Of a stretch of DNA of 64,000 bases, positions 43,081-51,520 are shown piece by piece. Under the pieces are notes generated by a model. The model saw only the letters and a list, made by a program, of their open reading frames with translations. It did no database searches and had not been told where the DNA came from. The translations under genes and the position numbers were made by a program. The DNA lies in contig JAEZCA010000023.1 in NCBI GenBank assembly GCA_023412665.1, forward strand, positions 1-64,000, written 5' to 3'. How positions within the stretch are numbered: position 1 is the stretch's first letter; each line of letters opens with the position of its first letter. The stretch is from Bacillota bacterium (GTDB lineage: Bacteria; Bacillota; Clostridia; Acetivibrionales; DTU013).

Positions 43081-43230
43081 AGGTGTGCAAAAAAGTGGTC
43101 TTCTGGGCACAAGATACTATTCAAATGTCGACATAACTCTTCAATTCCCATATTATGTTGTATTCCCATAGAATAATTCCCATAAATTCAACGTTATCGC
43201 GCCCAGATGATTAAGTTTTTGCACACCCTT
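43081..43230. mobile_element. MITE-like element with imperfect terminal inverted repeats
   Basis: A 28-nt end (43081-43108, containing GGTGTGCAAAAA and TTCTGGGC) is repeated in inverse form at 43203-43230 with about 6 mismatches. The 150-bp unit has no ORF. Its interior holds three copies of ATTCCCATA (about 43144, 43162 and 43177). It fills most of the 309-nt gap before tRNA-Arg. Confidence 0.65.
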
Positions 43231-43304
43231 ATATCGGCTAGCGGAGATAATTACGGTTGGAAAAAGTTTTCACACGAAGAACGTGCTTTGCCGCTCCATA
43301 ACAG

Positions 43305-43333
43305 TTGTCAAATTACTGAAGTTGGGCTATAAT
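43305..43333 (+). promoter_or_regulatory. Promoter of tRNA-Arg
   Basis: A TTGTCA -35 box (43305-43310), 17-bp spacer and TATAAT -10 box (43328-43333) lie 20 nt before the tRNA. Confidence 0.8.
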
Positions 43334-43353
43334 ACAATAGCAAGGCGAAAAAT

Positions 43354-43428
43354 GTCCCGGTGGCCTAATGGATAAGGTAATGGATTCCGGTTCCATTGAT
43401 GCGGGTTCGATTCCTGTCCGGGACGCCA
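43354..43428 (+). tRNA. tRNA-Arg (anticodon CCG)
   Basis: A 75-nt cloverleaf with encoded CCA. The acceptor is GTCCCGG/CCGGGAC, and the anticodon stem ATGGA/TCCAT encloses loop TTCCGGT. It reads CGG codons. Confidence 0.94.
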
Positions 43429-43431
43429 GAT

Positions 43432-43477
43432 AAGAGAGGCTTTCGTTGTGAACAGCAGCGGGGCTCTCTTTTTTTAT
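43432..43477 (+). terminator. Terminator of tRNA-Arg
   Basis: AAGAGAG (43432-43438) pairs with CTCTCTT (43464-43470), followed by a run of T residues. Confidence 0.7.
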
Positions 43478-43748
43478 AGTCATATCAGCCTGATGTTCCT
43501 GTAACTGCCTATAAGCTGTAACATAAATTTGTTGTAGGCTTGGTAAAATACATCAAAACTTAAATACCTCCTCTTGATTTTATCTTCAAAATCATAGGAT
43601 GTATTTAGTATGATAAAGGTAAGGATCGAAAAAAAACCGAAATTCAAGATAGCCGGAAGGAAAGTATGGATATTCGTGGATTATTACTATGAGATTATGA
43701 TAAAATAACTCAAAGCAGTTAATAACCGATGAAGACGGTAGATATAGA

Positions 43749-44714
43749 ATGAGAATAGGTTCGGTTGCACTTGAAAACAACATATTTCTGGCGCCTATGG
43801 CAGGCGTTACAGATTTGCCCTTTAGAGTGCTGTGCAGGGAGCAGGGATGCGGGTTCATATATTCCGAAATGATCAGCGCCAAGGGCATGTACTACAAGGA
43901 CGAAAAAAGCTGGAAGCTGGCCGAACTCAGTGAGGCTGAGCTGCCCGCTGCCATACAGATATTCGGCTCAGAGCCGGACATTATGGCGTATGCCGCGGAT
44001 AAGCTGAACGATTCGGCTGCCGCTGTTATTGATATAAACATGGGCTGCCCCACACCTAAGATCACGAAGAATGGAGAGGGCAGCGCACTGATGCTGAAGC
44101 CGGAGCTTGCAGGCGAGATCATAAAGACAGTGGCGGCAGCGTCGAAAAAGCCTGTGACGGTTAAAATGCGAAAGAGCTGGGATGACGGGAGCATCAATGC
44201 CGTCGAGTTTGCGGTGATGGCGGAAAAAAGCGGCGCTGCCGCTGTAGCTGTTCACGGCAGGACCAGAGAGCAGTTTTACAGCGGCAAGGCAGACTGGGAT
44301 ATCATCCGCAGCGTCAAGAAAGCAGTCTCCATACCGGTAATAGGGAATGGCGATATATATTCGCCGGAGGATGTTGTACGCATGCTGGAGCATACCGGCT
44401 GTGACGCTGTTATGGTTGGACGGGGCGCTCAGGGGAACCCCTGGATATTCAAAAGAATCAATCACTACATCAAAACAGGTAAAATTCTGCCTGTGCCTGA
44501 CATTGAAGAAAAGAAATCCATGATGCTTCGCCACCTGACCATGCTTATTGATTTGAAAGGCGAATATACAGGCGTGCGGGAAATGCGCAAGCATATTTCC
44601 TGGTACACTAAAGGCTGCAGAAATTCGGGCCATTTCAAGGACCGTGTATTCAGAGCAGCATCACAGGAGGAAATGGCGGCCCTTATAAATGAATTCGGAA
44701 GCGGAATGGAATAA
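43749..44714 (+). CDS. dusB: tRNA-dihydrouridine synthase, DusB type
   Basis: This FMN enzyme reduces uridine to dihydrouridine in tRNA D-loops. The 321-residue TIM-barrel protein has NIFLAPMAGVTDLPFR at the N-terminus, the active-site Cys in DINMGCPTPKITKNGEGSAL (Cys100), AVHGRTREQFYSG and GRGAQGNPWIF. Length is typical. It stands alone with an extended -10 promoter (TGATAAAAT at about 43698) and a long hairpin at its stop codon. The subtype is by overall resemblance to the Bacillota DusB group. Confidence 0.93.
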   Translation: MRIGSVALENNIFLAPMAGVTDLPFRVLCREQGCGFIYSEMISAKGMYYKDEKSWKLAELSEAELPAAIQIFGSEPDIMAYAADKLNDSAAAVIDINMGCPTPKITKNGEGSALMLKPELAGEIIKTVAAASKKPVTVKMRKSWDDGSINAVEFAVMAEKSGAAAVAVHGRTREQFYSGKADWDIIRSVKKAVSIPVIGNGDIYSPEDVVRMLEHTGCDAVMVGRGAQGNPWIFKRINHYIKTGKILPVPDIEEKKSMMLRHLTMLIDLKGEYTGVREMRKHISWYTKGCRNSGHFKDRVFRAASQEEMAALINEFGSGME

Positions 44715-44754
44715 ACGGTGCCGCTCTTGAAACTGACCTACGGCGCCGTTTATT
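44710..44754 (+). terminator. Hairpin terminator overlapping the dusB stop
   Basis: AATAAACGGTGCCG (44710-44723) pairs with CGGCGCCGTTTATT (44741-44754) with one G-T pair. The stem includes the dusB TAA. The T run is weak. Confidence 0.55.
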
Positions 44755-44923
44755 CCGGTTGCGTTTCCAAGCACTATCTGCAGTGCGCCCCTTCTAGCAA
44801 AAAATAATCTGTAGTAAGCAATCCTGTCTCACGGGTATTGCAGTCTCTCCCACACTACTATCTGCTTGGCAGAAGGGCTTTGGAGCAGGAAACACAACCT
44901 CCATAAACGGTGCCGTAGGTCAG
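44733..44923. repeat. 191-bp foldback element downstream of dusB
   Basis: The 36 nt at 44733-44768 recur inverted at 44888-44923 with 5 mismatches, separated by 119 nt, so the unit can fold into a long hairpin. It has no ORF and contains a second repeat (44834-44877). Confidence 0.7.
44834..44877. repeat. 44-bp dispersed repeat, copy 1
   Basis: This matches 47282-47325 at about 36 of 44 positions in the same orientation; both start GGTATTGCAGT and end GGCAGAAGGG. The two copies bracket the mrfA gene. Confidence 0.65.
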
Positions 44924-44948
44924 AATATGCGGTTGGAGGATTCCTTTC

Positions 44949-44977
44949 TTTACAACACCTCGGATTTGAATTAAAAT
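44949..44977 (+). promoter_or_regulatory. Promoter of mrfA
   Basis: A TTTACA -35 box (44949-44954), 17-bp spacer and TAAAAT -10 box (44972-44977) lie 30 nt before the mrfA start. Confidence 0.6.
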
Positions 44978-45007
44978 AATAGCAGAATATATGTTCGGGA
45001 GGCAGCC

Positions 45008-47281
45008 ATGAACCTTGAGCAAATGCTGCAGCATTTCAAAGCGTCTGAGAAGATGATGGAGAATATAACATCTTGGGTGGAGATACCTGCGAAGGAGGCG
45101 GTTTACGCCGATTTCCCGGATTTTATAGACGAGCGGATAAAGACGGCTCTTGAAAGAAGGGGAGTAAGGAAGCTCTATTCCCACCAGGCCAGCGCCATAC
45201 AGGCGGTACATGACGGCAGCAGCATTGTGGTCGTGACACCCACTGCTTCCGGCAAGACGATGTGTTATAATGTGCCGGTAATGGATGCCATTTTAAAGGA
45301 TGAGGCTTCAAGAGCGCTGTTTCTGTTTCCGACAAAGGCTTTATCCCAGGATCAGACCTCGGAGCTTCATGAGCTCATCACAGAGGCCGGTGTCGATGTG
45401 AAAACCTTCACCTATGACGGCGATACGCCTCAATCAGCCAGAAGGGCTATCAGGCAGGCGGGGCATATCGTGGTGACAAACCCGGACATGCTCCACAGCG
45501 GCATACTGCCCCATCACACCAAATGGACCAAGCTTTTTGAAAATCTGAAATTCATTGTAATAGACGAAGTCCACCACTACAGGGGTGTATTCGGAAGCCA
45601 CCTGGCAAATGTTATCAGGAGGCTCAGGAGGATCTGTGATTTTTACGGTTCAAATCCGCAGTTCATCTGCTGCTCCGCAACTATTGCAAACCCGGCTGAG
45701 CTGGCCTCCAGGATCACCGGAGCCGATATCAGGCTGATAGATAACAATGGCGCTCCGACCTCGGGAAAGCACATTATTTTTTACAACCCTCCGGTGGTGA
45801 ACAAGGAACTGGGCATCAGAAAGAGCAGTATGCTGGAAGCGGAACGAATAGCTGAGTCGTTGATCCGCAACGGTGTACAGACCATAGTATTCACAAGGAG
45901 CAGGCTGAATGTCGAAGTGCTGGTAACGTATCTTAAGGATATATACCATGGCAGCAAGGACGGCGACAAGAGGGTCAGAGGCTACAGGGGAGGGTACCTG
46001 CCCAACCTGCGGCGTGAGATAGAAAAAGGTCTGCGGGAGGGCAGCATAACGGGTGTAGTGTCGACTAACGCGCTTGAACTGGGCATCGACATCGGAGCGC
46101 TGGAGGCATGCATAATATGCGGCTATCCCGGAACAATAGCCAGTACCTGGCAGCAGGCCGGGCGCGCAGGCCGCAGGAACGGAGTATCCGCAGCGATACT
46201 TGTGGCAAACAGCAGCCCGCTGGATCAGTATATCATCAATAACCCGGATTACTTTTTCGGAAAAACACCAGAGAACGGTTTGATAAATCCCGACAACCTG
46301 GTTATACTTTACAACCATATGAAATGCGCCGCATTTGAGCTGCCGTTTGAGGACGGCGAAAGGTTTGGAGTTGAAACTACTGCGGAGGTGCTGTCGTTCA
46401 TGGAGGAGGCCCGGCTGGTCAGGCATGTGGGAAACCGGTGGCACTGGATGTCAGATGTGTTCCCGTCTGATGCCATCAGCCTCAGGAGTGCTTCCAACGA
46501 GAATTTTATAATTATCGACATCTCAGAGCCAAAGCCTGTGGTCATAGGAGAGACAGACAGGTTCAGTGCGCCGATGCTTCTGCATGAGGAAGCCATATAC
46601 ATGCACGAGGGTATACAGTACCAGGTGGAAAAGCTGGATTTTGACGATAAAAAGGCATATGTGCGAAAGGTAAATGTGGACTATTATACCGATGCAAATC
46701 TGGCGGTGGATCTCAAGGTGATAGACGTATTCCGCGAGGACAGGGAAAAGGCCGTGCACAGAAGCAGCGGTGAAGTATCGGTCAGTTCACTGGTGACCAT
46801 GTTTAAAAAAATCAAGCTTCATACCCATGAGAATATAGGGTCAGGGCCGGTGACGCTACCGGAGCTCGAAATGCATACGACCTCCTACTGGGTGAGTCTG
46901 CCAGAGGTAATACCCGACATGTCCCAGACGGATGTGCAGAACGGTCTTTTGGGTATCTCAAATGTACTGGCAAATGCGGCGCCCATATATCTGATGTGTG
47001 ATCCGGGCGATATTCGGGTGGTACATCAGGTGCGGGCCACCTTCACACAGAGGCCGACTGTCTATATTTATGACAGCTATCCCGGAGGCGTAGGCTTCAG
47101 CGACAAGCTGTACGAGCTGCATGGCGAGCTGTTTGAGACTGCTGCTACTATGATAAAGCAATGCGGGTGTGAAACAGGCTGTCCGTCATGTGTGGGACCG
47201 CTAACAGAATTTACAGGCACAGGGGATCCGAAGGAAATGGCGATGAAGCTCATCAACATGATTCGCAAGGCATATATTTGA
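45008..47281 (+). CDS. mrfA: MrfA-type DEAD/DEAH helicase with DUF1998
   Basis: This 757-residue superfamily 2 helicase is of the YprA/MrfA family, which in Bacillus subtilis repairs mitomycin-type DNA lesions together with MrfB. Walker A is TPTASGKT (residues 77-84), the DEAH-type box is VIDEVHHYRG (about 187), motif III is CCSATI and motif VI is QQAGRAGRR. The C-terminal DUF1998 domain ends in the four-Cys zinc motif CGCETGCPSC (about 725-734). GGGAGG precedes the ATG. A nuclease gene of the MrfB type follows 83 nt downstream, across a dispersed repeat. Confidence 0.92.
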   Translation: MNLEQMLQHFKASEKMMENITSWVEIPAKEAVYADFPDFIDERIKTALERRGVRKLYSHQASAIQAVHDGSSIVVVTPTASGKTMCYNVPVMDAILKDEASRALFLFPTKALSQDQTSELHELITEAGVDVKTFTYDGDTPQSARRAIRQAGHIVVTNPDMLHSGILPHHTKWTKLFENLKFIVIDEVHHYRGVFGSHLANVIRRLRRICDFYGSNPQFICCSATIANPAELASRITGADIRLIDNNGAPTSGKHIIFYNPPVVNKELGIRKSSMLEAERIAESLIRNGVQTIVFTRSRLNVEVLVTYLKDIYHGSKDGDKRVRGYRGGYLPNLRREIEKGLREGSITGVVSTNALELGIDIGALEACIICGYPGTIASTWQQAGRAGRRNGVSAAILVANSSPLDQYIINNPDYFFGKTPENGLINPDNLVILYNHMKCAAFELPFEDGERFGVETTAEVLSFMEEARLVRHVGNRWHWMSDVFPSDAISLRSASNENFIIIDISEPKPVVIGETDRFSAPMLLHEEAIYMHEGIQYQVEKLDFDDKKAYVRKVNVDYYTDANLAVDLKVIDVFREDREKAVHRSSGEVSVSSLVTMFKKIKLHTHENIGSGPVTLPELEMHTTSYWVSLPEVIPDMSQTDVQNGLLGISNVLANAAPIYLMCDPGDIRVVHQVRATFTQRPTVYIYDSYPGGVGFSDKLYELHGELFETAATMIKQCGCETGCPSCVGPLTEFTGTGDPKEMAMKLINMIRKAYI

Positions 47282-47325
47282 GGTATTGCAGTTCCTCCCG
47301 CATAACTGCCTGCTCGGCAGAAGGG
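47282..47325. repeat. 44-bp dispersed repeat between mrfA and mrfB, copy 2
   Basis: This second copy of the repeat at 44834-44877 begins at the base after the mrfA stop codon. It folds as CCTCCC...GGGAGG with an inner CTGCC/GGCAG stem, and may process or attenuate the mrfA-mrfB transcript. Confidence 0.65.
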
Positions 47326-47364
47326 AGGAGTGTCACCATACATTATTACAGGAGCAGTTATCAC

Positions 47365-48603
47365 ATGGATATAAGGAGCAAGCTGGGCTTATACCGGGAA
47401 AATATCGAAAAATCAGCGCAGCCGGCAAAAAAAACCAGGGAACTGGATATAGATGCCCTGGTTTCAGGAAAGGTATGCAAAAATGAGTATGGCGGCTGTT
47501 ATGTAATTGAAAACAGGTATTCCTTTGATCATATTCATGGAGGCTGTGAAATAGGAGCTGCAGCTAACATCGGGACTGATGTTCTGGCTGCAGTCGGAGG
47601 ACAGGCTTGCGCAGGACTCGAGGCCGGAAGGCTGCTTTACCTTGATACGGAGACAACAGGTCTCTCGGGAGGCGCGGGGACTGTGGCTTTTTTGGTAGGC
47701 ACAGGCTTTTATGAGGATGACTGTTATATCATCCGCCAGTATTTCATCAGGGACTACGATGAGGAAGCGGCCATGCTGGCGGAGCTGGCGGAGCTTTTTT
47801 CACGCTTCTGCGGGCTGGTCACCTTTAACGGGAAAGCCTTCGACATCAATCTGCTTCAAAGCCGTTTCATCTCAAACAGGATGAGGCCTTCATTTTCAGA
47901 TATGCCGAATATTGACCTTCTCTATCCTGCCAGAAGGGTATGGGGACTGAAGCTCGAAAGCTGCAGATTGTCATCTCTTGAAGAGAATGTTCTGGGACAG
48001 GTCAGGCATGACGACATACCGGGAGCGCTGATACCGTCTGTTTATTTCAAATACCTTGATGACAGGGATGCTTCTGAGATAGTCAGAGTCATAAAGCATA
48101 ATGAGCTCGATATTCTGTCGATGGTATCGCTGCTTGCCAGGCTCCGGACCATGCTGCAAAGTCCATTGTCTGAGACGGATGGCGGTCTTGAGCTGCTGGG
48201 CATGGGAAGGATATTCGAAGCCACCGGCAGGACGGATAGTATGGTGGAGTGCCTGGAGGCATGCACAGGCTCCGAGAGATTTGACATCAGGCTCCAGGCG
48301 GTCAAGCGCCTGACAGGCATCTATAAAAGGACCGGGCGATATGACAGGGCGATGGAGCACTGGAAGGCCGTAGAGGCGGCAAACCCCGAGTTTGAGTTGT
48401 TTCATCTGATTGAGATGGCTAAATATCACGAGCATAAGGAAAAAGATCCGGCTAAGGCACTTCAGACCGTGGAAAAAGCGTTTCAAATCTGTCTTCGCGG
48501 AGGGCTGTCAGCAGACAGACGTCTGGAAGAGCTTAAAAAACGCAGAGACAGGCTGAGAAAAAAGACACAACAGGCAGCTGATCCACAAGAAAAAGCAGAT
48601 TAG
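47365..48603 (+). CDS. mrfB: MrfB-type exonuclease (YprB), RNase H fold with TPR
   Basis: This 412-residue protein has an RNase H-like 3'-5' exonuclease domain (about residues 85-260). The catalytic acidic motifs are YLDTETTGLSGGAGT, VTFNGKAFDINLLQSRF and IKHNELDILSMVSLL. A C-terminal TPR-like helical part (about 275-390) ends in a very basic tail. Length equals that of B. subtilis MrfB (about 413). AGGAG lies 10 nt before the ATG; an upstream open frame overlapping mrfA is not supported. It is the nuclease partner of the MrfA helicase in mitomycin-lesion repair. Confidence 0.9.
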   Translation: MDIRSKLGLYRENIEKSAQPAKKTRELDIDALVSGKVCKNEYGGCYVIENRYSFDHIHGGCEIGAAANIGTDVLAAVGGQACAGLEAGRLLYLDTETTGLSGGAGTVAFLVGTGFYEDDCYIIRQYFIRDYDEEAAMLAELAELFSRFCGLVTFNGKAFDINLLQSRFISNRMRPSFSDMPNIDLLYPARRVWGLKLESCRLSSLEENVLGQVRHDDIPGALIPSVYFKYLDDRDASEIVRVIKHNELDILSMVSLLARLRTMLQSPLSETDGGLELLGMGRIFEATGRTDSMVECLEACTGSERFDIRLQAVKRLTGIYKRTGRYDRAMEHWKAVEAANPEFELFHLIEMAKYHEHKEKDPAKALQTVEKAFQICLRGGLSADRRLEELKKRRDRLRKKTQQAADPQEKAD

Positions 48604-48622
48604 TACCGGAGAACTACCTTCC

Positions 48623-51394
48623 TCAGGAAGCCGATTCATGCTCGCTATCAGCAATACTGTTATCAGCAGACACGATCCTTGCTGTGATCCTCTCAGAAAT
48701 GCCTTCTGCATTATTCTTGGCAATGATTTCAATAAATTTTTCTGCCAGAACAGGATCGAATTGCTTGCCCGCGCATCTTTCGATCTCTTCGATGGCATCC
48801 TGCATAGATATTCCCTTATGGTACGGCCTGTCGTTTGTCATTGCATCAAATGCGTCGATGATCCCGAGGATCCTGCACTCCAGGGGTATTTCATCACCCG
48901 TCAGGCCGCTTGGATAGCCATTCCCGTTCCAAAATTCATGATGGTGGAGAATAAGCGGTGCTATGGCGACCAGCTCCTTTGAACGGCTGGCTATATTGAA
49001 ACCTACTTTAACATGGGTCTTCATTTTTTCATATTCCCTGGCAGTCAGTTTGCTGGGCTTGTTGAGTATATCATCGGGTATGCCTATTTTGCCAAGGTCA
49101 TGCACCTTTGAAAGGAGCACCAGATTCCTTTTCTGGCCATCATGCAGATCAAGCGCGTCAGACATCTGGCAGCAAAGCTGTGATATCCGCTCCACATGTC
49201 CCTGGGTGACAAAGTCTCTCTCTGATAATGCTGACAGCAGCATATCTATGACCCTGCTCTTCTCGCTGCTGGATTGGCTGATTTTATACCTGTACATGTC
49301 ATCGTCAGCCCTGCGGTATATGCTGTAAAGATCTTCATCGGCATCATCGTCGGAGGTGGCAAGCCCTACCGACATGCTTATAGGTATCAGAGTATTGCTG
49401 CTATTCATCATATCGGTGATTTTTACGATTGCCTCCGCCTTCTCCTGGGCTGCTTCCCGATCCGTTTTCGGCAGCAGAATGCAAAATTCATCTCCTCCAA
49501 CGCGGGAAATCAAACCTTGGGAACTTATGGCGGATCGGATGATATCGGCAGCCTTTTTAAGCAATTCATCGCCAGCTTCGTGGCCGAAGGTATCATTTGT
49601 TATTTTAAGACCGTCAATGTCTATCACTATAATACTCATTGGCTTCAGACTTTCTTTTGTTTTATTCATTCGGGACATTTCTTCTTCAAAGAAGGTCCTG
49701 TTATAAAAACCTGTCATACTGTCAGTATAAGCCTGGCGTCTGATGGTTTCCTCGGCATCCTTCATTACTGTCACGTCGGAGAAAATAATACTTATAAAGT
49801 CACGCTTGGGATAAAACACAGACAGCTTGTACCATCCCCCCATGAGTCTGATAGCGTCGTCAATTGCTTTGATCTCGGTCGCAGCAACTGTCTCATCCAA
49901 TGCTTCCTGATATTCCAGACATAATGCATTCAGCTCGGGGAAAAGCCATAAAATATTTGAACCGATTAGGTCCTTTTTGTTCATTCCGACCTTTTCAGCA
50001 AAGGCATCGTTTGCCTCAAGTATCGTACAGCTTTTTAAATGTCCGTATTCATCATAATCAAGCCTGTTCAGTGTAAAGCCATCCGTCATATTGGTAAAGA
50101 GCGATTTATAATTGGTTTCCGTTTCTTTTGAACGTCTCTCTATTTGAGCATAAAAGCTCATAAGATCGTGGCCTGCGTTTATTAAAAGCACAAGAAAGAA
50201 AATCAGCATGCCTACAAGGGCAAAGGAGAAAAACTTTTGTGTGGTTGACGTTGCGGGGGCTGTATTGTAAAATAGGTTGAATGTATCGAGGAGTCCGGAG
50301 AGACCAAGAGCAAATATTCCAACAACCAGGACCCCAGCCCGTTTTTTGCCTTCCAGTGCCGATTTGACTGCGGCAAATACAGATATCACCATTGAAACAG
50401 CCAGCATCACATGGAATATCTTTACGAAATGTAAAATAGAAACCAAACCTACAAAGTCAAAGGCAAATGATATTATAGTAAATATGATGTGAACTGCGGA
50501 CTGCAGCTTCATAAGCCTGCCTTGAAGCGAGTTTTTTGTTATATATGTACGCTCAATGTATAGCATAAGCCATACAGGTACCAGGAATATCCAGAAGTTT
50601 GCCCAATAGGTTGATGAAACCGGACAGAAAATGAACAATTGATGAAAATTGGATTCCGTAAGTATCCAGCCGCCAAGAAATGCTGTGCCCAATCCCAGGT
50701 ACATGTCATGACTTCTCTTGAATAAAGTCACTACCTGAAAGAGAAGGATTACAAGTCCGATAAAAATAAATACAGATCCAAACACTATAAATGACATGTT
50801 TGAAAGTATTATATCCATATACAGGGGGCCCTTATGTCCTACGGCCACCTGCGTCAGATAGCCTGCCAGGTGTGAAAACGGAGTGCTCATCCTTATGTAG
50901 ATCGTTTTGCCGGCGTAATCCGATGGAAGCACGACAAAATGCCAGGTACTTCCGGGAGTTCTGACCTTTTCCGTCGTGTCATGCTTGCCATAGCTGTATA
51001 TCAACTGATTGTCGAGGTAAATCTCTGAAGTATTCTGGGGAGCCCTGTATCTAAAGACAGCATGAGATATATAGTCGTCAGGTAGGACCGCCTTCACCCA
51101 GAGCGATTTGTAATTTCCGGTATTTGGAGGCCTTCCCGGAAACTCAAAGTCAATCCAGCCGTCATTGGAATAACTGCTGTCCATCCATGCAAAGCTGCCG
51201 TCGCTTTTGACAGGCGATTCTCCCCAGCGATACTGCCACTGGCCGAGATTATAGATTTGCTCGCTTCTGGATGCCGTGACAGCATATGAATAATCCATAT
51301 TCAAATTTGATGTAAATACTGCGCCATAAATTACAGCTGCCAACGATACAACCAGCACAGCCGTATAAAGGACATTTTTTTTAAGTTGAGACAT
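48623..51394 (-). CDS. 7TM-PAS-GGDEF-HD-GYP signalling protein
   Basis: This 923-residue protein combines an outside ligand-binding-type N-terminal domain (about 30-180), seven membrane helices of the 7TMR-DISM kind (about 190-400), a PAS domain (about 425-545), a GGDEF domain (about 560-720) and an HD-GYP domain (about 725-895). The cyclase loop RVGGDEF is intact, and the phosphodiesterase motifs KVHDLGKIG, HHHEFWNGNGYP and DAFDAMTNDRPY are complete. It could both make and break c-di-GMP in response to an outside signal. The start at 51394 is chosen for the GGGGGG just upstream. It converges on mrfB with a 19-nt gap. Confidence 0.93.
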   Translation of the reverse strand: MSQLKKNVLYTAVLVVSLAAVIYGAVFTSNLNMDYSYAVTASRSEQIYNLGQWQYRWGESPVKSDGSFAWMDSSYSNDGWIDFEFPGRPPNTGNYKSLWVKAVLPDDYISHAVFRYRAPQNTSEIYLDNQLIYSYGKHDTTEKVRTPGSTWHFVVLPSDYAGKTIYIRMSTPFSHLAGYLTQVAVGHKGPLYMDIILSNMSFIVFGSVFIFIGLVILLFQVVTLFKRSHDMYLGLGTAFLGGWILTESNFHQLFIFCPVSSTYWANFWIFLVPVWLMLYIERTYITKNSLQGRLMKLQSAVHIIFTIISFAFDFVGLVSILHFVKIFHVMLAVSMVISVFAAVKSALEGKKRAGVLVVGIFALGLSGLLDTFNLFYNTAPATSTTQKFFSFALVGMLIFFLVLLINAGHDLMSFYAQIERRSKETETNYKSLFTNMTDGFTLNRLDYDEYGHLKSCTILEANDAFAEKVGMNKKDLIGSNILWLFPELNALCLEYQEALDETVAATEIKAIDDAIRLMGGWYKLSVFYPKRDFISIIFSDVTVMKDAEETIRRQAYTDSMTGFYNRTFFEEEMSRMNKTKESLKPMSIIVIDIDGLKITNDTFGHEAGDELLKKAADIIRSAISSQGLISRVGGDEFCILLPKTDREAAQEKAEAIVKITDMMNSSNTLIPISMSVGLATSDDDADEDLYSIYRRADDDMYRYKISQSSSEKSRVIDMLLSALSERDFVTQGHVERISQLCCQMSDALDLHDGQKRNLVLLSKVHDLGKIGIPDDILNKPSKLTAREYEKMKTHVKVGFNIASRSKELVAIAPLILHHHEFWNGNGYPSGLTGDEIPLECRILGIIDAFDAMTNDRPYHKGISMQDAIEEIERCAGKQFDPVLAEKFIEIIAKNNAEGISERITARIVSADNSIADSEHESAS

Positions 51395-51520
51395 TTTACC
51401 CCCCAACTATGCATTTGTCTAATGTTCACTCTTTATCATACCATAATTCGTGAAGAAAGAAAGCATATAAAATCAATTCAATAATATGAATTATGGTGTA
51501 AGAGTTTATGGGGTGGAGCT

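Noticed and set aside
43144..43185. Three ATTCCCATA copies considered as a CRISPR-like array
   Set aside because: The units are only 9 nt with uneven spacers and lie inside a 150-bp element with terminal inverted repeats.
45650..46444. 264-codon minus-strand frame
   Set aside because: It is antisense to the helicase core of mrfA and has no ribosome site.
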